A DNA stretch of 18,694 bases from positions 1-18,694 of the forward strand of contig JAFXWI010000044.1 of the NCBI GenBank assembly GCA_017542915.1. Reading direction: 5' to 3'. Each line of letters opens with the position of its first letter. The stretch's first letter is position 1. The translations under genes were made by a program, and so were the position numbers. Source of the stretch: Paludibacteraceae bacterium. Its GTDB lineage: Bacteria; Bacteroidota; Bacteroidia; Bacteroidales; Paludibacteraceae. Of the stretch, positions 7,801 through 14,908 are shown piece after piece. The notes under the pieces were generated by a model, which made no database searches, had not been told where the DNA came from, and saw only the letters and a program-made list of their open reading frames with translations.

Positions 7801-9423
7801 ACCGTTCATATCAACCGCAAGGTTAAACCGCGTCTTCAGACCACCATTAAGCGCCGCGATACCCAAAGGCTTCGCATCAAAATGATCGCATCGCAGGTTG
7901 AAATTGACCTCTGGGTTGATCTCATGCAGATCGACCACGCCGTCAAAAGCTAACATCAGCAGCGGGTCGTTGATATGAAACTCACCTTCATAGCGTTTAG
8001 GCTCGTATTTGCCGTTGATCCGCAGGTCGTTATACGTGTATCCGTTGTACGTCAACTCACGCACTTTGGCGTTGATCTCACCGCGCACCTCGCCCTTCTT
8101 GATCGTTCCGCCCGAACGGAAATCAAGCGTCACGGAACTCAGTTTCTCTTGACCGATCATACGTCCTAAACGGAACCGGCGACCCACCACACGGGCTTGG
8201 TATTGCATCTTCTCGAAAGCCGAATCGGCTTGAAAAGTACCATCCGTAGTGATCGTTCCCAAAGCCGTACGGAAAGCCCCGTGCAGCGTCAGATCTTGCA
8301 GATGACCTTCTGCCAAACCGCGATACCGGATTGTTCCCAAACGGTGTAACTCTTTCGGCAGACGGATCGGCTGACCCCTCAGCTGCGACAGGAAATCCTG
8401 CATCTGAGGCGCACTCGTCTGGAAGTTCTGCAAGTCTGCCCGCAGATACGGGTTATTCAGATCCGGCAAACCGACCGCACTCACGTTTCCTTCGAGCACC
8501 GTCTTGCCGTTATACCGAACCGCTATGTCTTGCAGATAGAGCGAATCAAGCGTACCGCCAAACGTACCGTTCAGCGTCACAGGGCGGTTCACCCTCCTCA
8601 GACTCGGCACCAACAGCGCTACATCCGCTGGCACCAACTCCGCCTCGTGAAAAACCAAACCGAAATGAATATCCTGAGCCGATTTCGACAGATAGAGCGT
8701 GTCCCCTGCCGGAAAACGAACTTCCATACCGCTGATGTCTAATTTCGACCTCGGCAAACGGGCAGAAAGAGTAGGGAACGCCAACATCGTGTCGTTGAGG
8801 ATCACGTGCGCTTTCATCGACTCCACACTCAGCGTCTCACCATTCGTCACGTCCATCGCAAGATCCGTGATCTGTGCGTCCAACTCTTCACTCGTCAGAT
8901 GATTCAGATCCATCGACGCATGTGACATCTGCGCGCGGTAGTCCTCGTACCGCAAACGGATGTTCTCTAACCGCACATCCCGCACGCTCAGCAGACCTGA
9001 CATCTCATTGTCCTCTTTCTTTGGGTCGCTCTTCAAAAGCGGCAAGAGGAAGCTGTAGTTCCATGTGCTGTCCGGCAAGCTATATATATTCGCATACACG
9101 TCACGCACGCGCACATGACGAAAAATAATCTCGTTCCTAACTAACCGTATCGGGCTGAAATGGACATATAACTCTCCGGCATAGAGCAGCGTGTCGCCTT
9201 GCAGATCCTCTATGTAGACGTCTCGCACAGCCACGCGCGCAGGAAAACGGTATTCCACCGCTCCCACGGACGCGTTGGTACCCATTGCCCGTGAGATCTC
9301 GCTTGTCACGAGATTCACCGCAGCCGTCTCCACCTCATCGCTCGCCAACGCCGCTAACAGCATACTGCCCACTAACAGTATACCGACCACCAACACCGTT
9401 AATATGTATAATATCCGTTTCAA
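4861..9423 (-). CDS. tamB: TamB/AsmA-family envelope transport protein
   Basis: A 1520-residue protein with one N-terminal membrane anchor (about 4-27), an AsmA-like start (RVAVRDVYIEDLQGDTLLYA) and a very long beta-rich middle. It ends in a TamB C-terminal (DUF490) domain, roughly residues 1250-1480 (RGTLSYT, FTIGDGSTIVFSGDPTNPQLNVTA, then the helical QQVRQVINTDEMLMRQVIYLLVFG). TamB proteins span the periplasm as a lipid-binding groove and serve phospholipid transport or assembly of outer-membrane proteins. The start is odd: the frame opens with TTG at 9421-9423, no ATG lies between it and the in-frame stop upstream, and the first internal ATG (codon 21) would cut the anchor. The promoter -7 box ends only 16 bases before this TTG. 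The sequence opens the operon with pspC-like and acyl-CoA synthetase genes. Confidence 0.9.
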   Translation of the reverse strand: MKRILYILTVLVVGILLVGSMLLAALASDEVETAAVNLVTSEISRAMGTNASVGAVEYRFPARVAVRDVYIEDLQGDTLLYAGELYVHFSPIRLVRNEIIFRHVRVRDVYANIYSLPDSTWNYSFLLPLLKSDPKKEDNEMSGLLSVRDVRLENIRLRYEDYRAQMSHASMDLNHLTSEELDAQITDLAMDVTNGETLSVESMKAHVILNDTMLAFPTLSARLPRSKLDISGMEVRFPAGDTLYLSKSAQDIHFGLVFHEAELVPADVALLVPSLRRVNRPVTLNGTFGGTLDSLYLQDIAVRYNGKTVLEGNVSAVGLPDLNNPYLRADLQNFQTSAPQMQDFLSQLRGQPIRLPKELHRLGTIRYRGLAEGHLQDLTLHGAFRTALGTITTDGTFQADSAFEKMQYQARVVGRRFRLGRMIGQEKLSSVTLDFRSGGTIKKGEVRGEINAKVRELTYNGYTYNDLRINGKYEPKRYEGEFHINDPLLMLAFDGVVDLHEINPEVNFNLRCDHFDAKPLGIAALNGGLKTRFNLAVDMNGSETDRISGYMVLDSLFVATSQDSILMKQLTLMASGETGHYKSFTLRSDYLMAQADGIFRYKDIPTAVQSMMHHYLPSAVAAPKEEWLPVSLSMRADGQRLRDIQRLYTAPITLSDHPTLTLDARIEEGEEPSLEMRFFAPGVRAGSTPVHDITMTLNTIDTLRHKGGQGSGLAFSVSAEAMQMQTVLSCLAYHDSLLTHLTLRQQSDVDEMLPEGWRELTPRQLQRALSDGLSNRERNKVLVAAQRAGNYGGDLRCVTHFARYADQPLIDVHFMPSMLLLRDSVYSLSDSRLTWCAADTTIQVEHFAFEGGGQHLRAHGIASRHAKDTLEVDLQKINAGYVVPFLLPVQTIMFQGLLTGKAQVTNTLKKPNVETTIHVDSMGLNDCWFGDAEVDLHIDDSLHFHADVARNEKKLVDLDGKALFDGTGTWNLDMQANGVPLDFVNHWTSTVLTDLTGTATGKVVVGGNKGNTYVLVRAAAKEASLTLPWTGARYTIHEDTIVMDSTSINFPNIHLTDKEGNPLDLHGKITHNQFRDFNLDLHVEAHEAIVFDDDRQGQMLRGKVYANGKVDVTGSEEDIRVEANAETARNSTFRLSIDNVSTAYETNFIHFVEHPEEQTDSIEEHDLDNIDTPAKELLQKAAKPSGRCLLQLGLDINPMLQFQLVLGERNGDIIQARGSGGLRLTYDTNTGDVRLLGTYDIARGTLSYTVANVIRKEFTIGDGSTIVFSGDPTNPQLNVTAKYRVTANLKDLFGEEVDQLATTRTNVPVLTCMHLSGLLNNPTLNFSLEFPMSDQSIQQQVRQVINTDEMLMRQVIYLLVFGRFFTPDYMANSQYATLNSTYSLLSSTVTSQINAWLSKLTNILTLGVAIRSDGEGANASQEYEAQFQLQPVDRLIINGNFGYRYNDVSNQPFFGDLDVELLLTEDGQWRLKGYTHTVDKYSLRQATTIQGVGFMWKKDFNWPSTKRKDKKELKDKQKQK

Positions 9424-9439
9424 TTTTCTAAAAAGTCTG

Positions 9440-9471
9440 CAAAATTACAACAAAAATTGCATATATGCAAA
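9440..9471 (-). promoter_or_regulatory. tamB operon promoter (-33/-7, Bacteroidota type)
   Basis: On the - strand, TTTG (9471-9468) is followed after exactly 20 bases by TAATTTTG (9447-9440), matching the TTTG / TAnnTTTG consensus of the Bacteroidota primary sigma factor. The expected transcription start leaves a leader of only about 10 bases before the TTG start of tamB. The spacer and flanks are nearly identical to the promoter at 18436-18467. Confidence 0.85.
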
Positions 9472-9522
9472 TTTTGGGTCAATTTTCGATAATTTTTGAC
9501 TAATTAAATGAAATTTTTTGTC

Positions 9523-9540
9523 TCCTTTGTGTCCTTTGTG
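9523..9540. repeat. Two exact copies of the nonamer tcctttgtg
   Basis: The nine-base unit is repeated head to tail in the divergent intergenic region (9424-9691) between tamB and the next gene. Its reverse complement (cacaaagga) matches the pair of nonamers at 18303-18320. The rest of this gap holds the two divergent promoters and AT-rich sequence. Confidence 0.65.
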
Positions 9541-9579
9541 AACCAATTAAAAGTTTTTTGATAAAAAAGTGCAAAAATA

Positions 9580-9611
9580 TTTGGTAATATCAAAAAAATG
9601 TAGTAATTTTG
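9580..9611 (+). promoter_or_regulatory. Promoter of the 9692 gene
   Basis: TTTG at 9580-9583, a 20-base spacer, then TAATTTTG at 9604-9611, a full match to the Bacteroidota consensus. The expected start near 9617 gives a leader of about 75 bases. Within the leader a short inverted repeat (gcggc at 9658-9662, gccgc at 9677-9681) sits just before the coding start, in a GC-rich patch unlike its AT-rich surroundings. Confidence 0.85.
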
Positions 9612-9691
9612 CAGCCGAAAATGTAAAACAATCTCTTTTTATTCATTTTGACCCGAGGCGGCGACGGGATATAACAGCCGCAAAATAAAGC

Positions 9692-10483
9692 ATGAAAAAA
9701 ATATTCTTATTGGCTGTAGCTACTGTTGCTGCGTTTAGCGCTTATGCACAGGATGTCATCATTACCCGTGACGCAAAGCGTGTAGAAGCTAAGATTCTGG
9801 AGGTCTCCTCTTCCGAAATCAAGTACAAAGAGTTTAACAATCTGGAAGGTCCTACTTTCGTTCTCACTACCGGTGAGATCAACACCATCATCTATCAGAA
9901 TGGTACGGTAAAGGTCTTTGACCAACAACCTCGTCAGGCTGCTCCGGCGTATGGCGCTACTCCTGCTTATGCTCCCGCTTATGGTACTCCGCAAGCTACC
10001 GGTACGCCTATCGTGCGTAATGATGATAATTATATCATGGGTGATGTTCGTATGACCGAGGATCAGTATGTCGCTTTTGTTCAGCAGAACTGCACACAGG
10101 CTTACGAGCAGTATATGAGAGGTCAAAAACTCAGAAAGTCAGGATGGGGCCTCTTTGCCAGCGGTCTTACCTTCATGGGCGCAGGTGCTGTGCTCTACGG
10201 TGTTGGCTATGGTTTAGGTGGACCTAAGTCTTCCTATTCGAAATATGGTAGCTCTACCCGTTATGAGGATGAGTCTTTGTTCTTGGGTATGGGAATCCCG
10301 GGTGCTATCTTCTTAGGTGTTGGTTCGGGTCTCTTCGTGGCTTCTATTCCGTGTATCGTAGTAGGTACCGTTAAGCGTAACAACTCCTACGAGCTTTACA
10401 ATCAGACTTGTGCTCGTCAGACCGCACTGGAGTTTGGTATCCAAACTTCCCAGAATGGTGTCGGTTTAGCGATGAAGTTCTAA
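9692..10483 (+). CDS. Secreted/membrane protein of unknown function
   Basis: I do not recognise a named family. The 263-residue product starts with a clear signal peptide (cut expected after AYA, residue 19). A small beta-rich domain follows (about 20-78: DVIITRDAKRVEAKILEVSS, then a run ending in TTGEINTIIYQNG), a type often seen at the N-terminus of Bacteroidales envelope proteins of unknown role. Next comes a Pro/Ala/Tyr-rich linker (80-106, with PAYG-like repeats). A region with two Gly-rich hydrophobic segments (about 149-177 and 196-226) resembles membrane-spanning hairpins, and the chain ends in MKF. It is probably anchored in the envelope. It has its own promoter (9580-9611) and terminator (10508-10542), so it is a monocistronic gene. 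The ATG is in an A-rich context without Shine-Dalgarno. Confidence 0.85.
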   Translation: MKKIFLLAVATVAAFSAYAQDVIITRDAKRVEAKILEVSSSEIKYKEFNNLEGPTFVLTTGEINTIIYQNGTVKVFDQQPRQAAPAYGATPAYAPAYGTPQATGTPIVRNDDNYIMGDVRMTEDQYVAFVQQNCTQAYEQYMRGQKLRKSGWGLFASGLTFMGAGAVLYGVGYGLGGPKSSYSKYGSSTRYEDESLFLGMGIPGAIFLGVGSGLFVASIPCIVVGTVKRNNSYELYNQTCARQTALEFGIQTSQNGVGLAMKF

Positions 10484-10507
10484 TAGCATAGATAATCAAA
10501 TCGCTTG

Positions 10508-10542
10508 AGGGTGTGTCAAATCTATTGGCACACCCTTTTTTT
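10508..10542 (+). terminator. Intrinsic terminator of the 9692 gene
   Basis: A 10-base-pair stem (agggtgtgtc 10508-10517 with ggcacaccct 10527-10536, one wobble pair) with a nine-base loop, followed directly by seven Ts. It lies 24 bases after the stop codon. Confidence 0.92.
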
Positions 10543-10543
10543 G

Positions 10544-10578
10544 CTCCTTCCTCCTTTCCCTTTTCACCTTTCACTTTC
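10544..10578 (+). repeat. Degenerate heptad tandem repeat after terminator
   Basis: Five pyrimidine-rich 7-base units of approximate form cNccttt follow the terminator directly, in phase from 10544 to 10578. Read on the other strand they are purine-rich (aaaggNg). The region between this repeat and the promoter at 10630 shows nothing else. Confidence 0.6.
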
Positions 10579-10629
10579 ATCCTAATAAATGTTCCATAGT
10601 TCTGAAAAATAAACAATTTCATGTTTAAA

Positions 10630-10661
10630 TTTGCGTATGTCGATAAAAATGCGTACCTTTG
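10630..10661 (+). promoter_or_regulatory. Promoter of the giant secreted protein gene
   Basis: TTTG (10630-10633), 20 bases, TACCTTTG (10654-10661): full Bacteroidota consensus. The expected start near 10667 gives a leader of about 70 bases. No comparable promoter was found before the second giant gene at 14909, so both may be read from here. Confidence 0.85.
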
Positions 10662-10670
10662 CACGCCCAA

Positions 10671-10703
10671 ATTGTTTTTAGAAAGAAAAACATCAAAAAC
10701 AAT
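10671..10703 (+). promoter_or_regulatory. Hairpin in the 5' leader
   Basis: A perfect 9-base inverted repeat (attgttttt 10671-10679, aaaaacaat 10695-10703) with a 15-base A-rich loop starts a few bases after the expected transcription start. It is followed by a near-palindromic segment around catatatt. It could protect the 5' end or affect translation of the 1345-residue protein; no known riboswitch is recognised. Confidence 0.5.
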
Positions 10704-10736
10704 ATGCATATATTGAACTAATTAAAAAAATATATT

Positions 10737-13700
10737 ATGAAAAAATTTAACTTTATTTCTATGCTTTTGACGGCACTCTTTCTTTTGCCGTGGAGTGGAG
10801 TGAAAGCAGATCAACTTGCCGAGGGTTTTGAAGGCGCAACATTCGCTCCAGAAGGATGGACAAATATCCATGTTTCTGGTAACGCGGTATGGAGTCGCAA
10901 TACTGCAACGACACATTCTTATTCTGATGGAAGTGCTAGGGTTAACAACTCGCTTCCTGGGGAGAATTATCTTATTACTCCAAAATTAAAACCTGAATCA
11001 GGTGAAAGTCTTACTTTTTATGTGAAAATTAATGAAAATGCCAATAATACGGCTTTAAACATCAAAGTTTCTACTTCGACCGCAGAGGCGTCAAGTTTTA
11101 CAACAACTTTGATCACATATAATACGGGATCAAAGAAAACGAACCCTCTTTCGACATCATGGACGCAAAAGACAATTAACTTGAGTTCTTATGAAGGGCA
11201 AGAAATTTATATTGCTTTCCATGCAGTAGATGCATATGGTGCTTCCAATATATTTATTGATGATGTAGCAGGAGTCACCATCGCAACTGATGAACCTGCC
11301 ACTTCTTGTGCTAAACCGAAGAACTTGACCAAGAGTGACGACACTCCGGAAGGGGCAACCTTTACTTGGGAGCAGAATACCGACGAGACCACTTATCAGT
11401 GGGCTTGTGTGGCTTCCGGTGCCGAGGTGACAGAATGGAATACCTTGGATGAGAATGTACGCACCACAACCATTACCGGTTTGACCGCCGGTACTGCCTA
11501 CGATTTCCATGTTCGTTCGTACTGCGGTGCAGGCGAGGGAGAACAAAGCGCAAGCGCAAAGAGCACCTTTACCCCTACTTGTCCTGCTCCGACGGCTCCC
11601 GTAGTGTCCGACATTTCGGCTGATGGAGCTACTCTCTCATGGACGGCGGCAAGCGGAATTACAGACTACCAATACATCGTCGTTGCAAGCGGAGCTGCTC
11701 AGGATTGGACTTCGCCGACTTTGGTAGAAGGTGCAACCACCGCAACCCTTACCGGCTTGAATCCATCTACCAACTACGATGTCTATGTTCGTTCGTACTA
11801 CAACTCAACTACACAAAGTACCGCAGTCAAAGCAAGCTTCCAAACGGCTTGTGGTGCTGTGACTATTCCGTTTACTTGGGATTTCAGTGATTTGGGTTGC
11901 TGGACAACCTATAATTGCAATTTCAATACGGGACTTTATAGCGGTGCGTTTAGATTCCGTTGGGGTGACCCTGGTCAATATCTCATTTCCCCGGAGTTCG
12001 TCGCTTTGAGCAGTACTGTGGATGTGAAATTTGATTATAGAGCACATAGTACTACTTATCCGGAAACATTCGCTTTGGGTTATTCTACTACTACAAGTGA
12101 TGTGGCATCGTTCACATGGCTTGAAGATGTGGATGTTACGAGTACAAGTTATGGAGATCCCTATAAAAAAACTTTACCTGCCGGTGTGAAATACATCGCC
12201 ATACAGTGCAAATCGAATAATCAATACTATCTCTACATCGATAATTTCCGCATTGAAGAGACTCCTTCTTGTGCAGCTCCGACGGCATTGACCGTAACCG
12301 ATATTACCACCAACTCCGCTTCTGTCTCTTGGACTTCGGAGGCTGCTGCCTTCGCTTTGGAGTACAAGAAGACTTCCGATGAACAATGGACGGCTGCAAC
12401 AGGCACGATCGCTTCTCCGTTTGCTTTGGAGGGCTTGACCCCTAACGAGACCGAATACACCGTTCGCGTAAAAGCTATCTGCGGCGAGAACAACGAGAGC
12501 GAATGGATCGAATTAGATACGCCCTTCAAGACCGATTGTGAGGCTAAGACCGTTACCAAAGAGACCGCTTGGACGGAGAACTTCGAGGCTCTAACCGCTA
12601 ATCAAGCTCCTGCTTGCTGGGACGATATCTCTTCACTCACGTCGAGTGCGTATATGCAGGTGAATGCAGAGGCTGCTAAAGATGGCTCGTTTGGCTTGCA
12701 GATCTATGTATATGGAACGCATTCCGATATTGTAAAACTGCCTCTCTTTAACGAAGAGACAAAGAACCTGAAGCTGTCCTTCGACTATAAGAACCAAGGC
12801 GAAACAAATAACTATGCCGATTTGGAAGTAGGCTATTATGCATCCAACGGATATACGACGGTAACGACCCTGACCAAGACCACTGCTTTTGCTGCCAGTG
12901 GTGAGATCGTTATGCCGAATGATGCTCCTGCAGACGCACGTATCGCCTTCCGCGTAATAGGTAATAAATCCAATTATAATGGCTCGGCTTACATCGACAA
13001 CCTCGTTGTGTCCCGCAAACCGACTTGTGCTGTTCCGACGAACCTGCAAGCAGTGGCTACTTCCGAGGACGCAGTTGTTACTTGGGACGATGACTTGGCA
13101 AGCGAATGGACGCTCCATTATCAGCAGGGAGACCTCGGATGGATTACGCCGATCACCGGTATCACCACTACATCTTATACGCTGACGGGCTTGACACTTG
13201 ATGCACCTTACGAGGTACAAGTGAAAGCTGTTTGTGGCGCAGGTGACGAGAGTGCTTGGACCGCTTCGGCTCACTTCACTCCCGTTTGCGCAGCTCCGAC
13301 AGCCTTGACTGTAACGGCTCGTTCGACCAACGCCGCTACCCTCACATGGGAAGGTACCGAGAGCGCATTCAAACTGCAAACCTCTCTGGACGGTGAGACA
13401 TGGGCAGACGCTATCGATGTCAACGCCAAGACCTACGACTTGACCTCTCTTGCTGCCGGCACTACCTACTACGTACGCGTTCAGAGTGCATGCGGTAGTG
13501 ACTATGTTACTACATCGTTCACCACTTGGTGTGACCTCAAAGCAGCTACGGAACTGCCGCTGAATATCACCGCCTTTACCGCTGTTCCCGACTGCTGGGA
13601 GATCGACTTCGTGGGTGAGAACTCCGGTATCGCAAACAACAAGATCTATTTCTACGGAGACGCCGAGCAAATGGCGGTTCTTCCGGCATACGATATCGAA

Positions 13701-14774
13701 CTGAACAAACTGTCCGTTACCTTTGGTTTCTCGACAACTGCAAGCCTTGAGTTTGGTTATCTCGATGAACCGAACGGTACCTTCCATGCGTTCGCTTCGC
13801 AGCCGACGACCGGTGTAGAACTGAACCTCCAGAACGAAGCTTCGGCAGCTAAATACATCGCTATCCGCTATACCGCTACCAGCGCGTATGCTTCGGGTTC
13901 GATCAGCAGTGTGCTGCTCCGCAAGACCCCGATCTGCGCTAAACCGACTGACCTGACGGCTACTCCGGCTGTAGGCGCAGCTTCGATTGATTGGACGAGC
14001 GAAGCTACCGCTTGGAACCTCCAGTACAAACTCGCTTCGGCAGCTGATTGGACCGACGCAGCCGTAACGGCTAAACCGTTCGAACTGACCTCTCTCGCAC
14101 AAGGCGCGTCTTATAAGGTACGCGTGCAGGCGAACTGCGGCGACGAACTGAGCGATTGGAGCGATGAGATAACCTTCACTACCAACTGCTCGTCTATCGA
14201 CGCCCTGCCGTACTACGCAGACTTCACGCAGGCACTCTCTTCCTGCTGGGTTGTCTTTGCGCAGAACGAGAGTTACTATAAACCGACCGTCAATACCGCT
14301 ATGCAGCAACTGACCATGAACGGTGGTAAGGACGGATCCAGCAACAACGTAGTAGTGATGCCTCCGTTCTCGGCAGATCTCACCAACGCAGTCATCAGCC
14401 TTGAGTACAGCTGCTCGACCGGCGCTAACTACGCGCAGTTGGAGGTAGGTTACCTCACCGACAAAGCAGACGCTGCTTCCTTCCAAACTCTCCAGGCCCT
14501 CGATCGTAACGGCAGCTGGACGGAGGCTCGCGTAGCTGCGGCTACTGTTCCTGCTAACGCCTATATCGCCCTCCGCTATGCTGGCGCAAGCAGCCACGGT
14601 GACCTCGCTATCCGCAACCTGCGTGTCATCGAGGCACTCACCACCGGCATCGACCAAACTCCCTTCCCTTCAGGGGAAGGTCGGGGAGAGGCTTCCAAGC
14701 TCCTCCGCAACGGAATATTGTACATCGAGCGTAACGGCAATATAATTAACGTACTGGGACAACCGGTAGACTAG
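10737..14774 (+). CDS. Giant secreted fibronectin-III / jelly-roll adhesin-like protein
   Basis: A 1345-residue protein with a signal peptide (cut expected after VKA, residue 24). A cleaved-adhesin/choice-of-anchor-J-like jelly-roll module follows (about 25-180, EGFEGATFAPEGWT ... IFIDDVAGV). Six fibronectin type III modules then alternate with about four more jelly-roll modules. Each FnIII opens with a Cys-x-x-Pro step and ends near V-R-x-x-Cys-Gly, with Cys at many module borders. There is no protease, glycosidase or other enzyme domain, so a surface binding or matrix role is inferred. The C-terminal tail (GIDQ, a 12-residue insert, then KLLRNGILYIERNG) resembles short type IX secretion sorting tails. 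The jelly-roll modules at the start and around 11870-12250 are much more AT-rich than the rest. A tandem repeat begins at the last codon and stop. Confidence 0.85.
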   Translation: MKKFNFISMLLTALFLLPWSGVKADQLAEGFEGATFAPEGWTNIHVSGNAVWSRNTATTHSYSDGSARVNNSLPGENYLITPKLKPESGESLTFYVKINENANNTALNIKVSTSTAEASSFTTTLITYNTGSKKTNPLSTSWTQKTINLSSYEGQEIYIAFHAVDAYGASNIFIDDVAGVTIATDEPATSCAKPKNLTKSDDTPEGATFTWEQNTDETTYQWACVASGAEVTEWNTLDENVRTTTITGLTAGTAYDFHVRSYCGAGEGEQSASAKSTFTPTCPAPTAPVVSDISADGATLSWTAASGITDYQYIVVASGAAQDWTSPTLVEGATTATLTGLNPSTNYDVYVRSYYNSTTQSTAVKASFQTACGAVTIPFTWDFSDLGCWTTYNCNFNTGLYSGAFRFRWGDPGQYLISPEFVALSSTVDVKFDYRAHSTTYPETFALGYSTTTSDVASFTWLEDVDVTSTSYGDPYKKTLPAGVKYIAIQCKSNNQYYLYIDNFRIEETPSCAAPTALTVTDITTNSASVSWTSEAAAFALEYKKTSDEQWTAATGTIASPFALEGLTPNETEYTVRVKAICGENNESEWIELDTPFKTDCEAKTVTKETAWTENFEALTANQAPACWDDISSLTSSAYMQVNAEAAKDGSFGLQIYVYGTHSDIVKLPLFNEETKNLKLSFDYKNQGETNNYADLEVGYYASNGYTTVTTLTKTTAFAASGEIVMPNDAPADARIAFRVIGNKSNYNGSAYIDNLVVSRKPTCAVPTNLQAVATSEDAVVTWDDDLASEWTLHYQQGDLGWITPITGITTTSYTLTGLTLDAPYEVQVKAVCGAGDESAWTASAHFTPVCAAPTALTVTARSTNAATLTWEGTESAFKLQTSLDGETWADAIDVNAKTYDLTSLAAGTTYYVRVQSACGSDYVTTSFTTWCDLKAATELPLNITAFTAVPDCWEIDFVGENSGIANNKIYFYGDAEQMAVLPAYDIELNKLSVTFGFSTTASLEFGYLDEPNGTFHAFASQPTTGVELNLQNEASAAKYIAIRYTATSAYASGSISSVLLRKTPICAKPTDLTATPAVGAASIDWTSEATAWNLQYKLASAADWTDAAVTAKPFELTSLAQGASYKVRVQANCGDELSDWSDEITFTTNCSSIDALPYYADFTQALSSCWVVFAQNESYYKPTVNTAMQQLTMNGGKDGSSNNVVVMPPFSADLTNAVISLEYSCSTGANYAQLEVGYLTDKADAASFQTLQALDRNGSWTEARVAAATVPANAYIALRYAGASSHGDLAIRNLRVIEALTTGIDQTPFPSGEGRGEASKLLRNGILYIERNGNIINVLGQPVD
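14658..14693 (+). repeat. In-frame 36-base palindromic element, copy 1
   Basis: Twelve codons reading TPFPSGEGRGEA sit between GIDQ and the conserved KLL tail of the protein. The DNA contains a perfect inverted repeat, ccttccc / gggaagg, around a ttcag loop, with ctc / gag outer arms. The sequence type (Pro/Gly-rich, palindromic, read through in frame) looks like a dispersed miniature repeat that has entered a coding region rather than native protein sequence. Confidence 0.72.
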
Positions 14775-14840
14775 TGCGACTAGATAGACTAGTGCGACTA
14801 GATAGACTAGTGCGACTAGTGCGACTAGTTAGACTAGTCT
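14769..14840 (+). repeat. Eight-unit nonad tandem repeat starting at the stop codon
   Basis: The hexamer gactag recurs exactly every nine bases, eight times (14769, 14778, 14787, 14796, 14805, 14814, 14823, 14832), with a variable last triplet (tgc, ata, tta, tct). The first four units also form two 18-base copies. Unit 1 is the last codon (Asp) plus the TAG stop of the 10737 gene. Because nine is a multiple of three, every unit puts a further in-frame TAG after the first stop. The rest of the gap to 14908 is AT-rich with no clear promoter. Confidence 0.92.
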
Positions 14841-14908
14841 ATTGTCCTTTAGCGCAGCGGTCCTAAATTGAAAATTTGAAAAATTTGATAATTTAACTAT
14901 TTTATACA

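Noticed and set aside
12633..14657. Long open frame (674 codons) on the - strand opposite the giant secreted protein
   Set aside because: It mirrors the codon bias of the + strand gene; the translation is low in complexity of fold, has no recognisable domain, signal or promoter, and the + strand frame has clear FnIII and jelly-roll modules.
14769..14840. CRISPR array
   Set aside because: The period is nine bases with no spacers; it is a simple tandem repeat starting at a stop codon, and no cas genes are nearby.
14841..14908. Separate promoter for the second secreted protein
   Set aside because: TTTG occurs in the AT-rich run but no TAnnTTTG box lies 20 bases further on, so no promoter could be supported.
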